64,000 nucleotides of DNA, from contig NZ_JACRUI010000001.1 of NCBI RefSeq assembly GCF_014305095.1, positions 1,052,744 through 1,116,743 on the forward strand, read 5' to 3'. This DNA is from Flavobacterium kayseriense (GTDB lineage Bacteria > Bacteroidota > Bacteroidia > Flavobacteriales > Flavobacteriaceae). Shown here one piece after another: positions 37,571 through 46,493 of the stretch. Under the pieces are notes generated by a model. It had not been told where the DNA came from and did no database searches. It saw only the letters and a program-made list of their open reading frames with translations. The first letter of the stretch is position 1; each line of letters opens with the position of its first letter. Both the position numbers and the translations under genes were made by a program.

Positions 37571-40500
37571 ATGCATAAAATTGCTGTTTTTTTTCTTGTA
37601 TTATTTTGTGGTTTTGTTGCACGAGCTCAGGTTAAAAAAGAGCCTCAAGATACCATTAAGAATGGAGTTTCTCTCGGGAAAGTTCAAATTAAGGATCCGC
37701 AAAGTGTTTTATCTGCATATACTTATGATCCAGTTACGGATCGATATGTCTACACTAATACTGTAGATGGATTTTCAATTAATTATCCTATAATTCTGAC
37801 CCCTAAAGAATACGAGCGATTAGTCTTAAAAGAATCTATGCGGGATTATTTTAAGAAAAAAAGTGATGCCATTGACGGAAAGAAGGAAGGAAGTGAAGAG
37901 GCGAAAAAAGATTTATTGCCAAAATACTATGTGAATTCCGGTCTTTTTGAGTCTATTTTCGGAAGCAATACTATCGATGTGAAACCTACTGGTTCGGTAG
38001 AGATGGATTTAGGTGCTCGATTTACTAAACAAGACAACCCTTCATTTTCACCTAGAAACAGGTCTAATCTATCTTTCGATTTTGATCAGAGGATAAGCAT
38101 GAGTTTAATTGGTAAGGTAGGTACACGACTGAATGTAAATGCTAATTACGATACACAGTCTACGTTTGCTTTTCAGAACTTATTTAAATTAGAATATACT
38201 CCATCAGAAGACGATATTATTCAAAAAATAGAAGTAGGTAATGTAAGTATGCCTTTAAATAGCTCGCTAATTAGAGGAGCTCAAAGTTTATTTGGAGTGA
38301 AAGCTCAGCTGCAATTTGGTAAAACTATGGTTACTGGTGTGTTCTCTGAACAGAAGTCACAAACCAAAAGTGTGGTATCGCAAGGCGGTGGTACCTTACA
38401 AGATTTTGAGATGTTTGCCTTAGATTATGATAATGATAGACACTTTTTTCTATCACAATTTTTTAGAAATAAATATGATACGGCACTTAAAAACTATCCG
38501 TTTGTAGATAGTAGAGTTCAGATCACAAGAATAGAAGTATGGGTTACAAATAAACAAACCCGATTAAACACAACATCCAATAATCTTAGAAATATAATTG
38601 CGATTCAGGATTTAGGAGAAGCAAGATTGACAGGATTAGCCGATAATGAAGTTGTTGTGCTAGATCCTTCTACAGGTATTTTTAATAATCCTGCGGACTC
38701 TCCAGCTGACAACTCTAATAATGATTATGATCCAGAGCAAATTAAGTTGGGTACGGGACTTTTAAATAATAATATTAGGGAAATAGCAACTTCAAATTCA
38801 GGCTTTAATGTTACCGTTAGTGAGGGTCAAGATTACTCTAAGTTAGAAAATGCTCGCAAATTAACTTTAAATGAATACAGTTATAATGCGCAATTGGGAT
38901 ACATTTCATTACAACAACGTTTAAGTAATGACGAAGTATTAGCTGTTGCTTACGAATATACGATTGGAGACAAAGTATATCGCGTAGGAGAATTTGGGAA
39001 TGATGGCGTTGATGCTACTTTAGTAACAGGTACACCACAATCAACAGAGGCTGTTGTTACTCAAAGTTTAGTTTTAAAAATGTTAAAGAGTAATTTAACG
39101 AATGTAATGAACCCGGTTTGGAATTTGATGATGAAAAATATTTATCAGATCCAAGGTGCTTACCAGGTTAAGCAAGAGGATTTACGATTTAATATTTTGT
39201 ACAGTGATCCTTCTCCCTTAAATTATATTACTCCAGTTAATGGGAGTACTTTTCCAAGTAACCCTACAGCAGATAATGAAGTTTTAGAAACACCACTATT
39301 GCAAGTATTTAATTTAGATAAATTAAACTACAATAACGACCGCCAATCAGGAGGAGATGGATTTTACGATTTCATTCCAGGAATTACTATTGATTCGCAA
39401 AACGGACGAATTATTTTCACCACTAAAGAACCTTTTGGAGAGTTGTTGTTTTCTAAATTAAAAGACAATAATAACGCTACTGATGTCAGTTTTTACAATA
39501 CTCCTACTACCTACAACGAAAATCAAAAAAAATATGTTTTTAGGAACATGTATCGCAATACGCAATCAGGAGCATTGCAGGACAGTGAAAAAAACAAATT
39601 CCTTTTAAGAGGTAAATTCAAATCATCGGCTTCAGATGGAATACCTATTGGAGCATACAATGTTCCACAAGGATCGGTCGTGGTTACAGCCGGTGGTAGG
39701 GTTTTGATCGAGGGTATTGATTACAGCGTGAATTATCAGTTAGGGACGGTTCAAATTTTGGATGCATCGCTTCAAGCTTCAAATACTCCAATTAATGTTT
39801 CCGTAGAGAATAATTCTATTTTTGGCCAACAAACAAGAAGATTCATTGGGGTAAATGTAGAGCATAAAATTTCAGATAATTTTTTAGTGGGTGCAACTTA
39901 CATCAAAATGTCTGAGCGTCCTTATACTCAAAAATCAAGTTTTGGACAAGAATCAGTTAATAATACTATTTTTGGATTAAATACTAATTTCTCTACTGAG
40001 GTACCATTTTTTACAAGACTAGTAAATAAATTACCTAATATAGATACAGATGTTCCTTCGACACTTTCTGTGAGAGGTGAAATAGCGTTTTTGCAGCCGG
40101 ATACTCCTAAGGCTGATCAATTTCAGGGCGAATCTACTATTTATGTAGATGATTTTGAAGGTTCACAATCAACAATCGATATGCGTGCACCCTTTGCTTG
40201 GAGCTTAGCATCAACACCGGATAGAAATGCAAGTAGTCGTTACGATTTTAATGGATCGGCCAATGACTTAAGCTATGGTTTCAAAAGAGCTAAAATGGCT
40301 TGGTACTCAATTGACCCCATTTTTTATGCGCAAAGGCCAGCAGGAATTTCTAATGATGATTTGTCTTTGAATTCTACTAGAAGAATATTTAGCGAAGAGT
40401 TATATCCTTTAACGGATATAGCGCAGGGACAATCTCAAGTTATTAATACTTTAGACTTGTCGTACTATCCTTCAGAAAGAGGACCCTACAACAATAGTTT

Positions 40501-43500
40501 AAATGTTGCTGCTGCCCCTAGAGATAACTTTGGAGGTATTATGAGGTCCTTGAATGCTACAAATTTTGAACAAGGAAACGTAGAGTATATTCAGTTATGG
40601 GTTTTAGATCCTTTCGTGGGAACAGGAAGAACTACGTCAGATAATATTGGTAAAGTTTATTTTAACTTAGGTGAAATATCTGAAGATGTTTTAAAAGATG
40701 GTAGAAAACAATACGAAAATGGTTTAGGTCCTGATCAAATTTTGGTTAATCCTCGTCCAATATGGGGAGATGTTCCAGCTTCACAATCATTAATCTACGC
40801 TTTTGATACAAATGCTGCCACAAGGGCTAATCAAGATGTTGGACTAGATGGTTTGCCTAATTCTAAAGAAGGAACTGTTTATACCAACTACGCATCAGAT
40901 CCAGATCCTGCGGCAGATGACTACACCTATTATCTTAATACCAGTGGAGGTATAACAGATCGTTACAAAAATTACAATGGAGTCGATGGAAACTCAGCTG
41001 TTGACATTAATGATCCTAATAGGGCATCCACGACCGTGCCAGATGTAGAGGATGTAAACAAGGATAATACTATGAATACGATCAATGCATATTATGAATA
41101 TAGTATTGATGTGATGCCAAATATGACTGTAGGTCAAAATTATATTACAGATATTCGTAATACTCAAGTAACGCTTGCAAACGGAGAGGTTACTGAAGCA
41201 AGATGGATTCAGTTTAAAATCCCTGTTACGAACCCAGAAAACACGATTGGTAATATATCTGACTTTAGATCAATTCGATTCATGAGAATGTTTATGACAG
41301 GATTTACTAACAATGTTACCATGCGTTTTGGAGCTTTAGATTTGATTCGTGGTGACTGGAGAAGGTTTACAAATACATTAGATTTTAATGACACCAATGT
41401 ACTTGATGATAATACGACTTTAGACGTATTAGCAGTAAATGTGCAAGAAAATAATGAAAGATGTCCCATCAATTATATTGTACCTCCTGATGTACAAAGA
41501 GAGCAGTTGTACAATAATAACACTTTGATTAATCAAAATGAGCAATCACTTTCTTTACGTGTTTCAGGCGAAGGATTAGAGCCAGGAGATTCTCGAGCGG
41601 TATTCAAGAATGTGAGTATTGATATGCGTCAGTTTAAAAAACTAAAAATGTTTTTGCATGCTGAATCATTGCCTAATGAACCCGTTTTGAGAGATGATCA
41701 AATGGTTGGTTTCATACGATTTGGAAATGACTTTACACAAAACTTTTACCAAATAGAGATCCCTTTAAAAGTTACCACACCATCTTCTAACTCGCAAGCT
41801 AATTGCTCTCCATTAAGTGCAGAAGCTGTTTGGCCAGAGGATAATAATATTGACTTGTCACTAGCATTATTGACTCAGCTAAAAATTATGGCGATGGGTG
41901 TTGATTTAAGTACATTACCTGCAGATGGAATTTATTATCAAGATGAAGATCAACTTGATTCCTCTTTGGCAAACAAAGCTAATAAGTTAACCTTAGGTAT
42001 TAAGGGGAACCCTAATTTTGGTTTTGTTCGTACGTTAATGGTAGGGGTAAAAAGTAGAGAAGATATCCAAGATATTAAAGGGGAAGTTTGGTTTAACGAA
42101 CTTCGATTAGCCGACATGGACAACCAAGGAGGTATGGCTGCAGTCTTAAATATTGATTCTAATTTCGCTGATTTTGCAACAGTCTCTGCTACTGGTAAAA
42201 AAAGCACAATTGGTTTTGGAACAGTTGAGCAGGGGCCTAATGAGCGAAGTAGAGAAGATATTCAACAATACAATATTGTAACAAATGTTAATCTAGGCAA
42301 ATTACTTCCGCAAAAGTGGGGTATCAATTTACCATTTAATTATGGTATTGGTGAAGAAATAATCACGCCACAGTACGATCCTTTTAACCAAGATATTAAG
42401 CTTGATCAACTATTAGCTAATACAACTGATGAAGCTACTAAAAGCAACATCACCAATAGAGCTATTGATTATACAAAGCGAACTAGTATTAATTTCATTG
42501 GTGTTAGAAAGCAACGTAATCCAGAACAAAAACAGCACGTTTATGATCCAGAAAACTTCACGTTTTCACAGTCGTACAACAAAGTAGAGCGTCATGATTA
42601 TGAAATAGAAGATTATATCGATCAACAAGCAAGTACCGCTGTAGACTATGCTTTTTCTTTTCAACCAAAACCAATTGAACCGTTTAAAAAGACGGAGTTC
42701 TTGAAAAAAAGTAGCTATTGGAAATTATTAAGTGATTTTAATTTTAATTATTTGCCTTCCAATATTTCATTCAATACAAACATAAACAGGCAGTATAACC
42801 GTCAGCAATTTAGACAAGTTGACGTTGAGGGTATAGGATTAGAACCCTTATACCGCAGAAATTTTATGTTTAATTACCAGTATGGTTTTAATTACAATTT
42901 GACAAAATCATTAAAACTTAATTATACAGCATCTTCAAATAATATCGTGCGGAATTATCTAAATCAAGATAACGAGCCTATTGATAGTTTTACTATTTGG
43001 GATAGTTATTGGGACATTGGTACGCCTAACCAGCACATGCAGCAGTTAGTAGTTAATTATGAAATACCAATTAATAAAATACCATTGTTAGGTTTCGTTA
43101 AAGCAAACTATACTTATACGAGTGATTATAGCTGGCAAAGAACATCAACGGCTTTGTCTCAAATAGAAATTGATAATACAAGTTATAATTTAGGAAACAC
43201 CATCCAAAATGCGCGTTCTAATAATTTGAATGCTAATTTAAATATGGAGACGTTATATAAGTACTTAGGATTATCAAAAAAAGGGACTAGCTCTATAAGC
43301 AAGCCAAAACCAATCGCTCCTAAACCGGGGGAGAAAATTGTTAATACGAATCAAACTCAAGAACAAAAAAATGGCTTTGTTAAAGATTTAATTGGTGTTT
43401 TGACAAGTGTCAAAAACATTCAGTTAAATTATACAGAGAATAGCGGTACTGTCTTGCCAGGTTATACACCTAGCATAGGATTTTTAGGTTCTTCAAGACC

Positions 43501-44728
43501 TTCTCTTGGATTTGTCTTTGGTAGCCAAGATGACGTCAGGTACGAGGCAGCCAAAAATGGTTGGTTAACCGATTACCAAGATTTTAACCAAAACTTCACA
43601 CAAGTAACTAATAAGTTATTTAAGGCTACAGCCAATGTAGATTTGTTTCCTGATCTTAAAATTGATTTAACAGCTGATCGTTCCTTATCTGAGAATTATT
43701 CAGAACAGTACGATGTGTCTGCAGACGGATTTTATAATTCACGTTCACCTTATACTTACGGGCTGTTTTCTATATCGACAGTGTTAATTAAATCATCTTT
43801 TTCAAAAAGTGACGAGATTTCCTCGGCTGCATTTGATGATTTTAGAATTAATAGATTAACAGTAGCTAATAGGTTAGCTTCTGCTCGAGGTATAGATGTA
43901 AACAATCCTGCCAACCTTGATGCCGAAGGGTATCCAATTGGGTACGGAAAAAACAATCAAGCTGTTTTATTACCAGCATTTTTAGCGGCTTATTCTGGTG
44001 CAAGCGCAGATAATGTCTCTCTAGGAATTTTCAGAAATGTACCTATTCCTAACTGGAACATTAAGTACAATGGTTTAATGCGATACGATATGTTTAAACG
44101 CAATTTTAAACGTTTCTCATTGCAGCACAATTATAGAGCATCTTATACTGTAAATCAATACAGATCTAATTTTGACTTTGATAATACACCAAATGGTGTA
44201 GATGCGAGTGGGAATTTTTACAATAAGGTTATTATGTCAAATATTAATTTAGTTGAACAATTTAGCCCTTTAGTACGAATGGATTTTGAGTTAAAAAGTT
44301 CACTTAAAGTATTGACTGAAATAAAGAAAGACCGAGCGCTATCAATGAGTTTTGATAATAATTTATTGACAGAGGTAAAAGGTGTAGAATATGTAGTAGG
44401 ACTAGGTTATCGTTTTAAGGATGTTATATTTTCATCTACTCTCGCAGACAATGCTAATGGTATCATTAAAGGAGATATAAATATAAAAGGGGATTTGTCT
44501 TATCGTAACAACCAAACAATTGTAAGGTATCTTGATTATGATAACAATCAATTAGCTGGTGGACAAAACATATGGTCTTTGAAAATGACTGCTGATTATT
44601 CGTTTAGTAGAAACCTAACAGCAATTTTTTATTATGATCATTCTTTTTCAAAGGCGGTAATATCGACTTCATTTCCACTAACAAATATTCGTTCTGGATT
44701 TACGCTCCGCTATAATTTTGGGAATTAA
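37571..44728 (+). CDS. sprA: SprA, outer-membrane translocon of the type IX secretion system
   Basis: Giant outer-membrane protein (2385 aa). SprA forms the protein-conducting barrel of the type IX secretion system and is needed for gliding, adhesin SprB display and enzyme export. A signal peptide starts at the ATG 37571 (MHKIAVFFLVLFCGFVARAQ); an upstream TTG is rejected. The mature protein is a long run of beta strands with aromatic and Asn-rich turns, the last about 1000 residues especially barrel-like, ending in TLRYNFGN. Segments such as STIYVDDFEGSQSTIDMR are family hallmarks. Length fits known SprA (about 2400). It is in the ruvA-sprA-gcvH-vanZ-deoC-remB gene order. Confidence 0.96.
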   Translation: MHKIAVFFLVLFCGFVARAQVKKEPQDTIKNGVSLGKVQIKDPQSVLSAYTYDPVTDRYVYTNTVDGFSINYPIILTPKEYERLVLKESMRDYFKKKSDAIDGKKEGSEEAKKDLLPKYYVNSGLFESIFGSNTIDVKPTGSVEMDLGARFTKQDNPSFSPRNRSNLSFDFDQRISMSLIGKVGTRLNVNANYDTQSTFAFQNLFKLEYTPSEDDIIQKIEVGNVSMPLNSSLIRGAQSLFGVKAQLQFGKTMVTGVFSEQKSQTKSVVSQGGGTLQDFEMFALDYDNDRHFFLSQFFRNKYDTALKNYPFVDSRVQITRIEVWVTNKQTRLNTTSNNLRNIIAIQDLGEARLTGLADNEVVVLDPSTGIFNNPADSPADNSNNDYDPEQIKLGTGLLNNNIREIATSNSGFNVTVSEGQDYSKLENARKLTLNEYSYNAQLGYISLQQRLSNDEVLAVAYEYTIGDKVYRVGEFGNDGVDATLVTGTPQSTEAVVTQSLVLKMLKSNLTNVMNPVWNLMMKNIYQIQGAYQVKQEDLRFNILYSDPSPLNYITPVNGSTFPSNPTADNEVLETPLLQVFNLDKLNYNNDRQSGGDGFYDFIPGITIDSQNGRIIFTTKEPFGELLFSKLKDNNNATDVSFYNTPTTYNENQKKYVFRNMYRNTQSGALQDSEKNKFLLRGKFKSSASDGIPIGAYNVPQGSVVVTAGGRVLIEGIDYSVNYQLGTVQILDASLQASNTPINVSVENNSIFGQQTRRFIGVNVEHKISDNFLVGATYIKMSERPYTQKSSFGQESVNNTIFGLNTNFSTEVPFFTRLVNKLPNIDTDVPSTLSVRGEIAFLQPDTPKADQFQGESTIYVDDFEGSQSTIDMRAPFAWSLASTPDRNASSRYDFNGSANDLSYGFKRAKMAWYSIDPIFYAQRPAGISNDDLSLNSTRRIFSEELYPLTDIAQGQSQVINTLDLSYYPSERGPYNNSLNVAAAPRDNFGGIMRSLNATNFEQGNVEYIQLWVLDPFVGTGRTTSDNIGKVYFNLGEISEDVLKDGRKQYENGLGPDQILVNPRPIWGDVPASQSLIYAFDTNAATRANQDVGLDGLPNSKEGTVYTNYASDPDPAADDYTYYLNTSGGITDRYKNYNGVDGNSAVDINDPNRASTTVPDVEDVNKDNTMNTINAYYEYSIDVMPNMTVGQNYITDIRNTQVTLANGEVTEARWIQFKIPVTNPENTIGNISDFRSIRFMRMFMTGFTNNVTMRFGALDLIRGDWRRFTNTLDFNDTNVLDDNTTLDVLAVNVQENNERCPINYIVPPDVQREQLYNNNTLINQNEQSLSLRVSGEGLEPGDSRAVFKNVSIDMRQFKKLKMFLHAESLPNEPVLRDDQMVGFIRFGNDFTQNFYQIEIPLKVTTPSSNSQANCSPLSAEAVWPEDNNIDLSLALLTQLKIMAMGVDLSTLPADGIYYQDEDQLDSSLANKANKLTLGIKGNPNFGFVRTLMVGVKSREDIQDIKGEVWFNELRLADMDNQGGMAAVLNIDSNFADFATVSATGKKSTIGFGTVEQGPNERSREDIQQYNIVTNVNLGKLLPQKWGINLPFNYGIGEEIITPQYDPFNQDIKLDQLLANTTDEATKSNITNRAIDYTKRTSINFIGVRKQRNPEQKQHVYDPENFTFSQSYNKVERHDYEIEDYIDQQASTAVDYAFSFQPKPIEPFKKTEFLKKSSYWKLLSDFNFNYLPSNISFNTNINRQYNRQQFRQVDVEGIGLEPLYRRNFMFNYQYGFNYNLTKSLKLNYTASSNNIVRNYLNQDNEPIDSFTIWDSYWDIGTPNQHMQQLVVNYEIPINKIPLLGFVKANYTYTSDYSWQRTSTALSQIEIDNTSYNLGNTIQNARSNNLNANLNMETLYKYLGLSKKGTSSISKPKPIAPKPGEKIVNTNQTQEQKNGFVKDLIGVLTSVKNIQLNYTENSGTVLPGYTPSIGFLGSSRPSLGFVFGSQDDVRYEAAKNGWLTDYQDFNQNFTQVTNKLFKATANVDLFPDLKIDLTADRSLSENYSEQYDVSADGFYNSRSPYTYGLFSISTVLIKSSFSKSDEISSAAFDDFRINRLTVANRLASARGIDVNNPANLDAEGYPIGYGKNNQAVLLPAFLAAYSGASADNVSLGIFRNVPIPNWNIKYNGLMRYDMFKRNFKRFSLQHNYRASYTVNQYRSNFDFDNTPNGVDASGNFYNKVIMSNINLVEQFSPLVRMDFELKSSLKVLTEIKKDRALSMSFDNNLLTEVKGVEYVVGLGYRFKDVIFSSTLADNANGIIKGDINIKGDLSYRNNQTIVRYLDYDNNQLAGGQNIWSLKMTADYSFSRNLTAIFYYDHSFSKAVISTSFPLTNIRSGFTLRYNFGN

Positions 44729-44764
44729 TTTTAGTTTCTATTCAAGATTTGATTAGAAGATTAT

Positions 44765-44772
44765 TACATTTG
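44765..44772 (+). promoter_or_regulatory. Candidate gcvH -7 element
   Basis: TACATTTG, 41 bases before the gcvH ATG; the nearest TTG is only 13 bases upstream. It could give gcvH its own transcript apart from sprA. Confidence 0.35.
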
Positions 44773-44812
44773 TGAAGAAAAAAATCAATTATTAATACTA
44801 ATAAGAATTTAT

Positions 44813-45193
44813 ATGAGTATTCCAGCAAATTTAAAATACACAAAAGATCACGAATGGGTTAGCATTGAAGGCGATGTAGCTACAGTAGGTATTACACATT
44901 TTGCTCAAAAAGAGTTAGGTGATATCGTATATGTTGAAGTAGAAACTTTGGATCAAACTTTAGAAAAAGATGAAGTTTTTGGTACAGTAGAAGCAGTTAA
45001 GACCGTTTCAGATTTATTTTTGCCAATGGCTGGTGAAATTATCGCTTTTAACGAAGACTTAGAGAGTACTCCTGAAACTGTAAATTCAGATCCTTATGGA
45101 GCAGGTTGGATGATTAAAATTAAAGTTTCAAACCCAGCAGATTATGATGCTTTGCTTTCAAGCGATGATTATAAAACGTTGATAGGTGCTTAA
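44813..45193 (+). CDS. gcvH: Glycine cleavage system H protein
   Basis: Lipoyl carrier of the glycine cleavage system (126 aa), shuttling the aminomethyl group between P, T and L proteins. The lipoylation site is [10 protein letters not shown] with Lys63; YTKDHEWV near the N-terminus and [12 protein letters not shown] near the C-terminus are family blocks. The P and T genes are not in the window. It overlaps the VanZ-like gene by 8 bases. Confidence 0.96.
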   Translation: MSIPANLKYTKDHEWVSIEGDVATVGITHFAQKELGDIVYVEVETLDQTLEKDEVFGTVEAVKTVSDLFLPMAGEIIAFNEDLESTPETVNSDPYGAGWMIKIKVSNPADYDALLSSDDYKTLIGA

Positions 45194-45569
45194 AAAACTA
45201 TATTTATTTGCTGCGGTTTCTTGGGCATTAATTGTTTTTTCCTTGTGTTTAATCGATTCCACAGAGATACCCCAAGTAAGTATTGTTAATCTAGATAAAT
45301 TTGTACATGCATTTTTCCACTTTGTATTCATTATACTTTGGTTTTTATGCTTGAAGTACCAGTTTAAAAAGACTAATTCTAAAAAATTACTACTAGTTGT
45401 TTTAGTTCTTTCTGTTGCATATGGAATATCAATTGAAATAGCACAACTTTTGTTTACTGAGACACGATCAGCTGATATATTTGATGTTTTGGCAAATTTC
45501 ACAGGTGCTATTTTAGGTGCTATTGTCATCCTTCTAACTAAAGCAGTATTGAGTAGTACTAATAAATAA
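45186..45569 (+). CDS. VanZ-like membrane protein
   Basis: Small membrane protein (127 aa) of the VanZ family with four predicted helices (about 4-20, 36-55, 68-86, 95-120) and the conserved [15 protein letters not shown] and [15 protein letters not shown] segments. Function of this family is unknown outside glycopeptide-resistance clusters; nothing here suggests resistance. The start is a GTG inside gcvH, implying coupling. A terminator follows. Confidence 0.85.
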   Translation: MLKKLYLFAAVSWALIVFSLCLIDSTEIPQVSIVNLDKFVHAFFHFVFIILWFLCLKYQFKKTNSKKLLLVVLVLSVAYGISIEIAQLLFTETRSADIFDVLANFTGAILGAIVILLTKAVLSSTNK

Positions 45570-45571
45570 AC

Positions 45572-45600
45572 AAAAATCTCACTTCAAGTGAGATTTTTTG
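45572..45600 (+). terminator. Terminator after the VanZ-like gene
   Basis: AAATCTCAC and GTGAGATTT pair around TTCAA and are followed by Ts. It separates the gcvH transcript from deoC. Confidence 0.88.
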
Positions 45601-45672
45601 TTTTAGAACATAAACTTCATCCTGTACCACTTCTTTGTTTTAGTTATTCACAAAACCAATAAGATTAACAAG

Positions 45673-45699
45673 TTGCTTTAAATATAAAATGTATTTTTG
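45673..45699 (+). promoter_or_regulatory. Candidate deoC promoter
   Basis: TTG 45673-45675 and TATTTTTG 45692-45699 with a 16-base spacer, one base short of the usual range. Confidence 0.5.
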
Positions 45700-45736
45700 T
45701 GCATGTATAGTATAACAGTAATCCAACTCTTGACAG

Positions 45737-46480
45737 ATGAATATCAGACAATACCTAGATTCAACCTACTTAAAAACAGCTGCTCAAGCAGGCTTGTCAG
45801 AAGCTGATAATACGATCGTTGTTACAGATTGTATTCAAGAGGCTATTGATGAGAATTTTAAATTAATCATGATTCGTCCTGATCAAGTTGTTTTGGCGAA
45901 ACAAATGATTGTTAATTCAAGATCAGGAGTTCAAGTGGGTACCGTTATTGATTTTCCTAAAGGGCAATCAAGTCTAGAAGAAAAGCTAGCAGAGGCTGCT
46001 TTGGCCATAGAAAACGGTGCAGATGAACTTGATTTTGTATGTGATTACGAGTCCTTCAAAGCAGGTAATACGGAACTGGTAAAGAATGAAGTAGTTCAGG
46101 GAACAAAACTCGGTTTAGAAAACGGCAAGATTGTAAAATGGATTATTGAAGTTGCAGCACTAAATGACAAGCAAATAATTCAGATAGCCACTTTGATAAA
46201 AAACTGTATCATTTCTAATTTCGAGGAAGACCAATACTGCTCTGTTTTTGTAAAATCCTCAACAGGTTTTTATAAAACAGAAGATGGTTTTCCTAATGGT
46301 GCTACAGTGCCAACAATTATTATGATGCTAGAAAACGCTTCGCCTCTTCCTGTAAAGGCAGCCGGGGGTGTTCGTACTTATGCTGAGGCTAAAGAAATGA
46401 TAAATTTAGGGGTTAAAAGAATTGGTACGTCAGGAGCAAAGGCGATTGCGAATGGTGCGGTTACAGAATCAGAATATTAA
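45737..46480 (+). CDS. deoC: Deoxyribose-phosphate aldolase
   Basis: DeoC (247 aa) cleaves 2-deoxyribose-5-phosphate to acetaldehyde and glyceraldehyde-3-phosphate in deoxynucleoside breakdown. The Schiff-base lysine lies in VFVKSSTGFYKTE, and the second active-site lysine in PVKAAGGVRTYAEA; DFVCDYESF carries a further active-site region. Cytoplasmic. The remB-like gene starts 13 bases after its stop. DeoC is often LacI/DeoR-regulated, but no operator is visible. Confidence 0.95.
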   Translation: MNIRQYLDSTYLKTAAQAGLSEADNTIVVTDCIQEAIDENFKLIMIRPDQVVLAKQMIVNSRSGVQVGTVIDFPKGQSSLEEKLAEAALAIENGADELDFVCDYESFKAGNTELVKNEVVQGTKLGLENGKIVKWIIEVAALNDKQIIQIATLIKNCIISNFEEDQYCSVFVKSSTGFYKTEDGFPNGATVPTIIMMLENASPLPVKAAGGVRTYAEAKEMINLGVKRIGTSGAKAIANGAVTESEY

Positions 46481-46493
46481 AATTGCAGTCAGT

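Noticed and set aside
37115..37576. 153-aa minus-strand frame opposite ruvA
   Set aside because: Complete RuvA motifs are on the plus strand and the antisense frame has no recognisable protein features.
45186..45569. Possible teicoplanin resistance from the VanZ-like gene
   Set aside because: VanZ-like domains are widespread and no glycopeptide-resistance genes are near.
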